In this document: positions 9,286-17,045 of the stretch, one piece after another
Layout of the letters: the number at the start of each line of letters is the position of its first letter
Numbering within the stretch: position 1 is the stretch's first letter
Origin: Polyangiaceae bacterium
GTDB lineage: Bacteria; Myxococcota_A; Polyangia; Polyangiales; Polyangiaceae
Reading direction: 5' to 3'
Assembly (NCBI GenBank): GCA_015075635.1
Contig: JABTUA010000003.1
Coordinates: 434,001 to 498,000 of the forward strand
DNA length: 64,000 nucleotides
Program-made: the position numbers and the translations under genes
Notes under the pieces: model-generated
Seen by the model: only the letters and a program-made list of their open reading frames with translations
Told to the model about the DNA's origin: nothing
Database searches by the model: none

Positions 9286-11784
9286 ATGGGCACGTACAAG
9301 GACCGCGCCGAGCTGGAGCGCGTGATGGGCCGACTGTTCGAGCGCTTGATGGCGACGCCGGCGGTGGCCGGGCCGCTGACCAGCACCGAGCTGGTGGTGC
9401 GCTTTCGTTACCCCGACCTGGGCTCGGTGCTCACGTTCGACCTGAAGCACCGGCCCGCGGCCTTCTCGACTGGTGACGGCGGCGCCGCCGACGTGGAGAT
9501 GGTGCAGTCGTCGGACACCGCCCACGAGTTCTGGCTGGGCAAGCTGAACCCCGTGCGCGCCATCGCCACGGGGCGCGTGCGCGCGCGCGGCGACGTCGCC
9601 GGGGCGTTGAAGCTCTTGCCGGCGATCCGCCCTGCGTTCCAGATCTACCCCGACGTGCTCCAGGAGCTGGGCCTGGCCGGAAAGCTGGAGCGGGCGCCGA
9701 GCACGCCCAGGCGTCGCCTCGACTGGCGGCGCTGGCTCCGGCGCCGCGAGTCCCTCGACTCGAGCCGCCTGGCCCGCGACACCTTCCCGCCCACGGGCAA
9801 GGAGCCCTGCGTGCCCGCTACCGAGCGCGTGGCGCTGCCCGCGGAGGAGAGGCTCCTGCAACGGGAGATGCTCCAGCGCATGTGTCTGATCCGCGAGCTC
9901 GAAGAGCGGCTCGCGGCGGAGTGGAAGGACGGCGCGCTGCCCACCGCGGCCATCCACCTGAGCACGGGGCAGGAGGCCGTCGCCGTCGGCGTCTGCTTCG
10001 CCCTCGCACCCGACGACGTGATCGCCACGACCCACCGCGGTCACGGCCACATGCTGGCCAAGGGTGCGCCGGCCGATCGGATGATGGCCGAGATCTTCGG
10101 CAAGGAGTCCGGCCTGTGCGCCGGCAAGGGCGGCAGCATGCACGTCACGGACGCCAGCGTCGGAGCCATCGGCGCCAACGGCATCGTAGGCGCTTCCCCG
10201 CTCCTGGCGCTCGGGGCGGCGCTGTCGTTCCAGTACCAGAAGCGTGACGCCGTGGCGGTGGCCTTCTTGGGCGACGGCGCCACGAACCAGGGCATGTTCC
10301 ACGAGGCGCTGAACCTCTCCTCGGTGTGGAAGCTGCCCGTGGTGTTCGTGATCGAGAACAACGGCTACGGCGAGTTCACGCCGCAGTCCGGCTCGACCAA
10401 CGTCGCCGAGCTCGCGAATCGCGCCGCAGCCTACGGCATGCCCGGCGCGCGCGTGGACGGCAACGACGTGAACGCGGTGTTTCGCGCCGCCAAAGAAATG
10501 GTCGAGCGCGCGCGTACGGGTGCCGGCCCCGCGTTGCTCGAGTGCCTGACCTATCGCTGGCGCGGCCACATGGAGGGTGACGGGCAGAGCTACCGCAGCG
10601 CCGCCGAGCTCGAGGAGTGGAAGCAGAAGGACCCCTGCGTACGCCAGCGAGAGCTGCTCGGCAGCGAGGCCGACGGGCTCGCCGAGAAGGCTCGGTCCGA
10701 GATCGACGCCGCCCTCGACTTCGCGCGGCGCGCGCCGGAGCCGGGCCCCACGGCGCTCGTGACTCACGTCTTCTCCCCGGAGCCGAGGCGCTTCCAGAGC
10801 GAGTCGCCCGGCGAGAGCGTGATGATGACGGCGTCTGCCGCCATCAACCGCGCGCTCCGCGAGGAGATGGAGCGCGACCCGAACGTGCTGCTCCTGGGCG
10901 AGGACATCACTCTTGGCGGCTACCTCGCCGTGACGCAGGGCCTCGTGGACGTATTCGGCAAGCAGCGCGTGCGCGACACGCCGATCAGCGAGAACGCCAT
11001 CCTCGGCGGGGCGGTCGGCGCGGCCATGAACGGACTGCGTCCCGTGGCGGAGATCCTGTTCTCGGACTTCCTGACCGTGTGCGCGGATCCTCTGGTGAAC
11101 CAGGCGGCGAAGCTGCGCTACATGTCCGGCGGGCAGTATTCGGTGCCGATGGTGGTGCGCACGCCGGGCGGCGCGGGCCTCGGCATGGCGGCTCAACACT
11201 CGCAGTCGCTGGAGACCCTGTTCATGAACATCCCGGGGCTGATCATCGCGGCACCGGGCACGCCGCGGGACTGTCGTGCGCTGCTGAAGGCCGCCATCCG
11301 CTCGGACAACCCGGTGCTCTTCTTCGAGCACAAGCTGCTCTACCTGACCGAGGGCGCCGTGCCGCTCGCGGACGACGTGGCCCCGCTCGGGGTCGCGCGG
11401 GTGGTGCGCCCGGGCAAGGACGTCACCGTCGTCGCGCTCTCGTACATGGTGCAGGTCGCGCTCGAGGCTGCTGCTGAGCTCGAGAAGCAGGGCATCGACG
11501 TCGAGGTCATCGATCCGCGCACGGTCGCCCCCCTCGACGGCGAGACCATCCTGCGCTCGGTCGAGAAGACCCGGCGCTTGGTCACGGTCGAGGAGAGCCC
11601 GGTGCGCGGAGGCTTCGGCGCCGAGGTGGTGGCGCGGGTCGCCGCGGCGGCCCACGGCCTGCTTTCGGCTCCTCCGCTGCGGGTCGGTGCCGGCGACCAC
11701 CCGATCGCGTACAACAAGGCGCTCGAATGCCTCAGCGTCCCCGACGTGGCTCGTGTCGTCTCTGCGGTGAAGAGCTGCCTCTGA
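9286..11784 (+). CDS. SCP2-like domain fused to 2-oxoacid dehydrogenase E1 alpha and beta
   Basis: The 832-residue protein joins three parts. Residues 1-~130 resemble an SCP2 sterol-carrier lipid-binding domain. Residues ~185-480 are a thiamine-diphosphate E1 alpha subunit (HLSTGQEAVAVG; GDGATNQG at ~329-336, then IENNGYG). Residues ~509-832 are E1 beta (GEDITLGGY, ISENAILGGAVGAAMNGLRPV, then VIDPRTVAPLDGETI). E1 alpha/beta normally decarboxylates a 2-oxoacid or acetoin and passes the acyl group to a lipoyl E2. No E2 or E3 gene is adjacent, so the partner may be encoded elsewhere or absent. The lipid-binding leader suggests a hydrophobic substrate; this is inference. Confidence 0.85.
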   Translation: MGTYKDRAELERVMGRLFERLMATPAVAGPLTSTELVVRFRYPDLGSVLTFDLKHRPAAFSTGDGGAADVEMVQSSDTAHEFWLGKLNPVRAIATGRVRARGDVAGALKLLPAIRPAFQIYPDVLQELGLAGKLERAPSTPRRRLDWRRWLRRRESLDSSRLARDTFPPTGKEPCVPATERVALPAEERLLQREMLQRMCLIRELEERLAAEWKDGALPTAAIHLSTGQEAVAVGVCFALAPDDVIATTHRGHGHMLAKGAPADRMMAEIFGKESGLCAGKGGSMHVTDASVGAIGANGIVGASPLLALGAALSFQYQKRDAVAVAFLGDGATNQGMFHEALNLSSVWKLPVVFVIENNGYGEFTPQSGSTNVAELANRAAAYGMPGARVDGNDVNAVFRAAKEMVERARTGAGPALLECLTYRWRGHMEGDGQSYRSAAELEEWKQKDPCVRQRELLGSEADGLAEKARSEIDAALDFARRAPEPGPTALVTHVFSPEPRRFQSESPGESVMMTASAAINRALREEMERDPNVLLLGEDITLGGYLAVTQGLVDVFGKQRVRDTPISENAILGGAVGAAMNGLRPVAEILFSDFLTVCADPLVNQAAKLRYMSGGQYSVPMVVRTPGGAGLGMAAQHSQSLETLFMNIPGLIIAAPGTPRDCRALLKAAIRSDNPVLFFEHKLLYLTEGAVPLADDVAPLGVARVVRPGKDVTVVALSYMVQVALEAAAELEKQGIDVEVIDPRTVAPLDGETILRSVEKTRRLVTVEESPVRGGFGAEVVARVAAAAHGLLSAPPLRVGAGDHPIAYNKALECLSVPDVARVVSAVKSCL

Positions 11785-11797
11785 GCGGAGGCGGTGC

Positions 11798-12451
11798 ATG
11801 ACCGAAGCCTCGGTCCGCGCGCTGGAGTCGCTGCGCGATTTGCGCATGCTCCAGTGGTACGTGGTCCCGCTGCTCGCGATCGTGTTCTACGCGTACACGT
11901 CCGAGATCGCCAAGGCCAGGACCACCGGCAACTGGAACGCCATCTTCGCGGGACTGACCGTGTTCGGCATGGACTGCGTGAACGAGACCGTGAACGGCTG
12001 GATCCTGGTGCTCAGCGGTCGTTCGGCGCTCTGGACGGCCCCGGGCCCCACGGCGCTGCGCACGATGGTCGGCTGGAACATCGAGATCATGTTCATGTTC
12101 GCGCTGTCCGGCCTGATCTACTTCAACACGCTGTCCGGAGATCCCGCGAAGAAGGTCCTCGGCGTGCCGGAGCGCTGGTTCTGGGCCGCGGGCTACTCGG
12201 CGTTCTGCGTGTTCGTCGAGGTGCTCTTGAACCTGGGCGGGCACCTGGTCTGGGAGTACCCCTTCTGGAATCGCTCCTTCGCCGGGGTCTGGCTCATCTT
12301 CCTGTTCGGCTACTTCCACTTCTACGCGGCGGCGGCGCTGGTGATAGCCGCCAAGAAGCTGCGTACGAAGCTCGTAGCGGTGGGCTCCATGTACGGGCTC
12401 GCTGTCGTGTTGAACGTGGTGGGCCTCGGGATCCTGGGCTGGAAGTACTAG
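11798..12451 (+). CDS. Multi-spanning membrane protein
   Basis: The 217-residue protein shows about five or six hydrophobic segments (for example MLQWYVVPLLAIVFYAY, MFMFALSGLIYF, VWLIFLFGYFHFYAAAALVI and a C-terminal LAVVLNVVGLGILGW). It starts 13 bp after the SCP2-E1 fusion and probably belongs to that operon. No family was recognised with confidence. Confidence 0.7.
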   Translation: MTEASVRALESLRDLRMLQWYVVPLLAIVFYAYTSEIAKARTTGNWNAIFAGLTVFGMDCVNETVNGWILVLSGRSALWTAPGPTALRTMVGWNIEIMFMFALSGLIYFNTLSGDPAKKVLGVPERWFWAAGYSAFCVFVEVLLNLGGHLVWEYPFWNRSFAGVWLIFLFGYFHFYAAAALVIAAKKLRTKLVAVGSMYGLAVVLNVVGLGILGWKY

Positions 12452-12455
12452 GGCA

Positions 12456-12833
12456 TCAGGCCGTCTTGCAGCGCGCGATCATCTGCCGGACGCAGCGCTC
12501 GGTCTCGGCCCCGAGCCAGCCCATCACGTGCGCGTCGCCGCACACGAACAGAGGGACGCCGGGATCGCGGATATTCAGCCGTTTCACCTCCTTGGCGAAG
12601 CGGCGCCGCCCCTCCGCGTCCTTCTTCACCTCCCAGGACTCGAAGCGCACGCCCCTGTGTTGTTTCTCCAGCTTGGCGACGAAGGGCTTCGCCTTCTTGC
12701 AGTGCGGGCAGTCGAAGGCGTGGAAGAACTGGAACAGCGGCCGATCGTCGGCCCGTGTCGGGCTCGGAAGACCCGCCACGACGGCGCCGGCGAGTAGGCC
12801 GAGGAGCTGCCGTCGCGACGGACCTTTCGCCAT
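12456..12833 (-). CDS. Tat-exported thioredoxin/glutaredoxin-like protein
   Basis: From ATG 12833 the 125-residue protein begins with a twin-arginine leader (SRRQLLGLLAGAVVAG), followed by a thioredoxin-fold region with the redox motif CPHC (HAFDCPHCKKAKPFV) and a likely cis-Pro strand (DPGVPLFVCGD). A periplasmic thiol-disulphide or metal-related role is inferred. A longer upstream start was rejected because it runs into the Dps gene. It lies 7 bp after Dps on the same strand, suggesting co-transcription with that oxidative-stress protein. Confidence 0.72.
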   Translation of the reverse strand: MAKGPSRRQLLGLLAGAVVAGLPSPTRADDRPLFQFFHAFDCPHCKKAKPFVAKLEKQHRGVRFESWEVKKDAEGRRRFAKEVKRLNIRDPGVPLFVCGDAHVMGWLGAETERCVRQMIARCKTA

Positions 12834-12840
12834 CGAGCCC

Positions 12841-13320
12841 TCACTCTTCCAGCAGACTGCGCAGCATCCAGGCGGTCTTCTCGTGGAGCTGCAGGCGCTG
12901 GGTCGCGACGTCCGCGGTGGACTGGTCGTGTGCCTCTTCCGCGACACCGAGCACCTTGCGCGCGGTGCGCACCACCGTCTCGTGCCCCTCGACCAGCTGA
13001 GCGATCATCTCCTTGGCCTTGGGGACCGACTCCGAGTCCTTGATGTTCGACAGCTTGGCGAAGGCGGCATAGCTGCCCGGCGCCGTGTGCCCGAGGGAGC
13101 GGATGCGCTCCGCGATGGTGTCCACCGCCAGCGCCAGCTCGTTGTAGTGCTGCTCGAACATCAGGTGCAGCGTCTGGAACATCGGGCCGGTAACGTTCCA
13201 GTGGAAGTAGTGGGTCTTCAGGTAGAGCGTGTAGCTGTCCGCCAGGAGCACCGACAGCTCCTGCGCGAGGCGCGCACGGTCCTGATCCTTGATCCCGATG
13301 TCGATCTTGACGGCCTTCAT
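12841..13320 (-). CDS. dps: Dps family DNA-binding ferritin-like protein
   Basis: The 159-residue protein has the Dps signature THYFHWNVTGPMFQTLHLMF with the ferroxidase His and nearby acidic ligands (EQHYNEL, DTIAERIRSLG). Dps dodecamers oxidise and store iron and protect DNA during starvation and peroxide stress. The ATG at 13320 has a strong GGAGG Shine-Dalgarno, which decides it over the longer upstream frame. Confidence 0.92.
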   Translation of the reverse strand: MKAVKIDIGIKDQDRARLAQELSVLLADSYTLYLKTHYFHWNVTGPMFQTLHLMFEQHYNELALAVDTIAERIRSLGHTAPGSYAAFAKLSNIKDSESVPKAKEMIAQLVEGHETVVRTARKVLGVAEEAHDQSTADVATQRLQLHEKTAWMLRSLLEE

Positions 13321-13437
13321 GGACAATCCTCCGGCCGGGGGCGTGCATCGTACGTGCCAGCGAATCACCGCGAGCCGAGGCTACCGGCGTCGGCACTCGC
13401 TGCGCCGGCCCTCTCGCGGCCCGCAAGCGATGCGCGT

Positions 13438-13723
13438 CAGCGCTGCTTCGGCGGAGCGGGGAGATCTCGAGGCAAGGCTGCGGGGCGGCGCTCGCGTCCG
13501 CGCCCGCGTCTGGTCGCGAGGCCCAGGCGGCGTCGGCGGGTATCGGCGGCGGGCTGAGGCATGGCATGGGCGCGCCGCCGTCGCGCACCACCTCCACGCT
13601 CAAGCACGGTTGGGCCGACTTCTCGCAGCCGGACTGCGCCACGGCGATGCCGGCCAGCGCCGACACCATCAAGCGCCGGCGTCGCGCCAGGATCACGTCC
13701 TTGTCGTGCTTTTCGTCGCTCAC
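13438..13723 (-). CDS. Small putative lipoprotein after the kinase (C-terminus uncertain)
   Basis: The GTG at 13723 overlaps the kinase stop (GTGA). The product starts MSDEKHDKDVILARRRR and continues into a hydrophobic stretch ending AVAQSGC, a lipobox. It contains spaced CLS/CLE cysteine repeats and Pro/Ala-rich linkers. The frame has no stop before the Dps gene, while a TGA in the -1 frame lies near 13438, so a sequencing slip or frameshift is possible and the 3' boundary is a guess. Function unknown. Confidence 0.35.
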
Positions 13724-15063
13724 AGCGCCGCCGCCACCAGCCGATAGCCGCCGTACACCAGGCCCAGCACGAGGGACAGGCACGTGCCGTAGAACGCGAT
13801 CAGGTAGACCACTGGGTGGCGGTCCACCCAGTGCAGCGCCTCGTGCACGACCCGCTTGGTCAAGGTCAGGTGGCACTGGATGGGGATCTTGCCGTCGAGC
13901 ACTCCCCGCACGGCCTTCTCCAGCTCGGCCACGGATTGGAAGCGCTTGTCGCGGTCCTTCTCCAGGCCGCGCACGATCACCTGGACCCACTCGCCGCCGA
14001 CCCCCGCGAACACGGCGCGCTCGCCCACTTTGTCGAGATCCAGCCCCGAGATGATCGCGGCGAGCACCTCGGGGACGGTCTGCACGTTCTCCAGCGGGTG
14101 TTGCAGCGTGAGCCATTCGTAGAACAGCACGCACAGCGAGTAGACGTCGCTGCGCTCGTCGAGCTCGGAGTTACGCCCGGCGGCCTGCTCCGGCGACATG
14201 TAGAGCGGCGTCCCCGCCAGCGAGCCGAATTGAGTCTCCTGCAAGCGCGTGTCTTGGGTGTCGATGGCCGTGCGATCGAGCGCCTGCACGTCCGCCGATT
14301 CTTCCTTGGACTTGATCGGCTTGGCGATGCCCCAGTCCAGCACCGTCACCTCGCCGTAGGGGCCGATCATCACGTTTGCGGGCTTCATATCGCGATGGAT
14401 GACGCCCCGGGCGTGGGCGAAGCGCAGCGCGTCCAGCACGTTCATGAACAGGTGGACTCGGAACTCCAGCGAGTACTTTTCGGTGTAGCTCGGGTCCTTG
14501 GCGCGGAGCTTCTCGATGATCTGCTCCATGGTCTCGCCGTTCAGGTGCTTCATCACCAGGTACACCTGGCCCGTCTCGTCTCGCCCCACGTCGTACACCG
14601 GGACGATGGCGGGGTGCTCGAGCTGCCCGACGATGCGGACCTCGTCGGCGAAGCGCAGGAGCGCGGCCTCGGACTGCGCGTCGGCGTGCAGGCGCTTCAC
14701 CGCGACGGTGCGGCGGATGTCGTTGTCACGGACCAGCTCGACCTGCCCCATGCCGCCTTCGCCCAGCAGGCGCACGCGGTCGAAGCGCGGCCGCTGCTCC
14801 ACGGGCGCCACGGCGGCGGCCTTGCGGCGCGGCAAGACGGTCGAGCGCCCCGCCGCGCTCACCAGCGGCGACGCGGAGGCCACCGGGTTCGAGCCGAGCG
14901 CGGAGGCGTCGATGGTCTCGTCGAGATCCACGGGCATCGGCGCCGACGGCGCCAACCCCGCGAGAGTGCTCGCGGCCGAGGTCAGCCCACCGGCGGCGTC
15001 ACCCGCGTCGAATGCCCCGTAACGTAACGTCGCTTTCAGCGAAGGACTCGAGGTTTCCCCCAT
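13720..15063 (-). CDS. Ser/Thr protein kinase with C-terminal membrane anchor
   Basis: The 447-residue Hanks-type kinase has a ~90-residue low-complexity N-terminus, the glycine loop LLGEGGMGQVELV, the VAIK-equivalent VAVKRL, the catalytic loop HRDMKPANV, a DWG instead of DFG metal loop, and GTPLYMSPEQAAG as activation segment. A hydrophobic segment near the C-terminus (VVYLIAFYGTCLSLVLGLVYGG) probably anchors it in the inner membrane. Such kinases are abundant in myxobacteria; the target is unknown. Confidence 0.9.
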   Translation of the reverse strand: MGETSSPSLKATLRYGAFDAGDAAGGLTSAASTLAGLAPSAPMPVDLDETIDASALGSNPVASASPLVSAAGRSTVLPRRKAAAVAPVEQRPRFDRVRLLGEGGMGQVELVRDNDIRRTVAVKRLHADAQSEAALLRFADEVRIVGQLEHPAIVPVYDVGRDETGQVYLVMKHLNGETMEQIIEKLRAKDPSYTEKYSLEFRVHLFMNVLDALRFAHARGVIHRDMKPANVMIGPYGEVTVLDWGIAKPIKSKEESADVQALDRTAIDTQDTRLQETQFGSLAGTPLYMSPEQAAGRNSELDERSDVYSLCVLFYEWLTLQHPLENVQTVPEVLAAIISGLDLDKVGERAVFAGVGGEWVQVIVRGLEKDRDKRFQSVAELEKAVRGVLDGKIPIQCHLTLTKRVVHEALHWVDRHPVVYLIAFYGTCLSLVLGLVYGGYRLVAAAL

Positions 15064-15106
15064 GACGCCCGAGAATACACCCCGCCCAACCTCGAGTCAT
15101 CGACCG

Positions 15107-16027
15107 TTACCGCCCGAGCGCGCGCCGCACCAAGAGCGCCGGAGCGCCGAGCCAGAGCGCGCGCGGGCCGCCGACCAGGGGGCGCCCACGGGCTTCGGGT
15201 CCGGGATTGTCCCGAGGCGCCAGCGCCAGGAGCTTCTCGGTCAGCTCGGTGCGCCGGCGGAGCGCGTCCTTGCGCCGCCAGAGCGCGCCGCGGCGGGCCT
15301 CGCTGGGGCAGTCGAGCACGGGGCCGAGGTCGTGGACGAGCGGGCGTCCGGCGCCGCAGAAGGAGAGAACGATGTCGTCGTCCAGGCGGCGCAGCTCGGC
15401 TTCACTCGAGACGCCGAGCTCGCCGAGCAGCTCGAAGTAGCGGTCGCGGTGCGCGGCGCTGAAGGCGTAGGCGCGGTTCAACAGATCGACCTCGCCTTCC
15501 GCGCGCGTGACGTTGTCGGTGAAGCTGCCCGCGCGGTAGAGCTGCCCGTGCAGCCCGTGAGGCACCTCGGGGCGCCGAACGAGCTCGCGCGAAAGCCGCT
15601 CGAGCTGGAGCGGCGACAGGAACAGGTCGTCGTCGAGAGCCAAGAACCAAGGCCCCGGCTCGTCCCTGAGCACCTGGTAGCGCGTGATCGGACCCGACTC
15701 GCGGGGTTGCACCACCAGTCGGAGCCGCGGGTCTTCGGGGAGCCGCGGCGCTGGCCGAGTCGGGTCGTTGTGCGAGACGATCACGCGCTCGACACCGGGA
15801 GTGGACAAGCACAAGTGAGCCTGAAGCGCCGTGTTCCAGCCGCGCCGGTAGCTCAGCAGCACCACGGTGATGCGCCCCGGCCCCGGCGCTGCGATCGCGT
15901 CGCGAGCCGCCGCCCTGAGCACGGCGCGGGCTGCCTGGGCGTTCTCCTCGAACGTGCTCGACCAGGCGCGATAGCCGTAGAGGCGCGCCGCGCGCCAGAG
16001 CAGCCGGAGTCGTTCGCGCGGGACCAT
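15107..16027 (-). CDS. Glycosyltransferase, exostosin C-terminal (GT64)-like
   Basis: The 306-residue protein has ITVVLLSYRRGWN at the start of a nucleotide-sugar fold, the metal-binding LALDDDLFL, and a later RRLDDDIVLSFCG, a layout reminiscent of GT64 exostosin C-terminal domains. It lies 1 bp after an FkbM-type methyltransferase gene on the same strand, suggesting joint action on a glycan. No membrane segment is seen. Family assignment is by motif only. Confidence 0.6.
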   Translation of the reverse strand: MVPRERLRLLWRAARLYGYRAWSSTFEENAQAARAVLRAAARDAIAAPGPGRITVVLLSYRRGWNTALQAHLCLSTPGVERVIVSHNDPTRPAPRLPEDPRLRLVVQPRESGPITRYQVLRDEPGPWFLALDDDLFLSPLQLERLSRELVRRPEVPHGLHGQLYRAGSFTDNVTRAEGEVDLLNRAYAFSAAHRDRYFELLGELGVSSEAELRRLDDDIVLSFCGAGRPLVHDLGPVLDCPSEARRGALWRRKDALRRRTELTEKLLALAPRDNPGPEARGRPLVGGPRALWLGAPALLVRRALGR

Positions 16028-16028
16028 C

Positions 16029-17045
16029 TCAGAAGAAATCCGGATCGTGCCAGTCGTCGGCGGGTGCTTCGCGCAGCGCGACCGCGAGCGCGCGTACGGT
16101 CAGGTGATGGGGCAGGTGAAGCAGCGATCGCCGGACGCTCCGCCAGAGCGGGCGGATCTCCGGCACCAAACGGAGTCGGAGCGCTTTGCGCTGGCTCGAG
16201 GTCAGCTCCGCCGCGCGGGGGTGCTCGGCCAGGAGGTACTCGATGAAGTCGTGCTGCCGATAGGCGGAGAGTCCGAGCAGGAAGCGCACCAGCTCCGCCG
16301 AAGAAGGCAGCGCGTCGAGGCGAGCGCGGTTCAGGTACAGCGCGTCGGCGTGGATGAGCTGCCCTCCGGCCACGCTGTCGCTCGTGCCGCGAGGGGATCG
16401 CCTGCGCCAGGAGCTGCGCCGCAGGCCGAGCAGCTCGTAGCCGCGCTGGCGCATGAAGGGGTCGACGTCGCTGAACAGAGGCTGGCCGACGTATTGGGGC
16501 GCGAGCTCGACCTCGAGCTCCACCAGCGCGAGGCGCCCGAGCAGCTCGCCGGCTCCGCGCAGGACCGACAGCTCCGCGCCTTGCACGTCCACGGCGAGCA
16601 CGTCCGGCTCGAGCGACTCCTGTGCGACGAGCTCGTCGAGCGGCGCCGTCTCGACCTCGGTGCTGCCGACCACCTCGAACATGCGGGCGATGTCGGGCGG
16701 AAACTGCGAGAGGAGCGCACGGTTCGGTTCGTAGAAGCTGGAGCAGCCCGCCTGGCGCGTCAGGTTCAGGCGCGCGCGCCCGCGCTCCGAGCCGGCTGCG
16801 ACGCACAAGTAGCGCTCGCCGGCGCGGGCCTCGCGCTCGAGTCGCGCGTGCTCGGCCGGATCGGGCTCGAGGCCGATCAGCGCGACGTCGCGCCCGTATT
16901 CGGTCCAGCGCGACGCCGGGCCGCCGCGAGCACCCACGAAGAGCACCGTGAGCGGTCGTCCCCCCATCAGCGGAACCAGCGACGGTCCGCGGGGTGGCGC
17001 GAAGATGCGCTTCCCACGCTCGAGCCAGGCTGCGAGCCCGCTCAC
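16029..17045 (-). CDS. FkbM-type SAM-dependent methyltransferase
   Basis: From GTG 17045 the 338-residue protein contains VLFVGARGG as SAM-binding motif I, IGLEPDPAEHARLE as the acidic loop, and LDELVAQESLEPDVLAVDVQGAE with the FkbM-type DVQGAE motif. FkbM enzymes O-methylate sugars or polyketides. The GTG overlaps the stop of the large secreted protein gene (GTGA), and the glycosyltransferase follows directly. The frame reads far upstream without a stop, but that part is the shadow of the next gene. Confidence 0.75.
   Translation of the reverse strand: MSGLAAWLERGKRIFAPPRGPSLVPLMGGRPLTVLFVGARGGPASRWTEYGRDVALIGLEPDPAEHARLEREARAGERYLCVAAGSERGRARLNLTRQAGCSSFYEPNRALLSQFPPDIARMFEVVGSTEVETAPLDELVAQESLEPDVLAVDVQGAELSVLRGAGELLGRLALVELEVELAPQYVGQPLFSDVDPFMRQRGYELLGLRRSSWRRRSPRGTSDSVAGGQLIHADALYLNRARLDALPSSAELVRFLLGLSAYRQHDFIEYLLAEHPRAAELTSSQRKALRLRLVPEIRPLWRSVRRSLLHLPHHLTVRALAVALREAPADDWHDPDFF

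Noticed and set aside
8377-11847. 1156-residue minus-strand frame
   Set aside because: It is antisense to the SCP2-E1 fusion and radical SAM genes, is Arg/Ala/His-rich without domains, and is explained as a GC-rich shadow.
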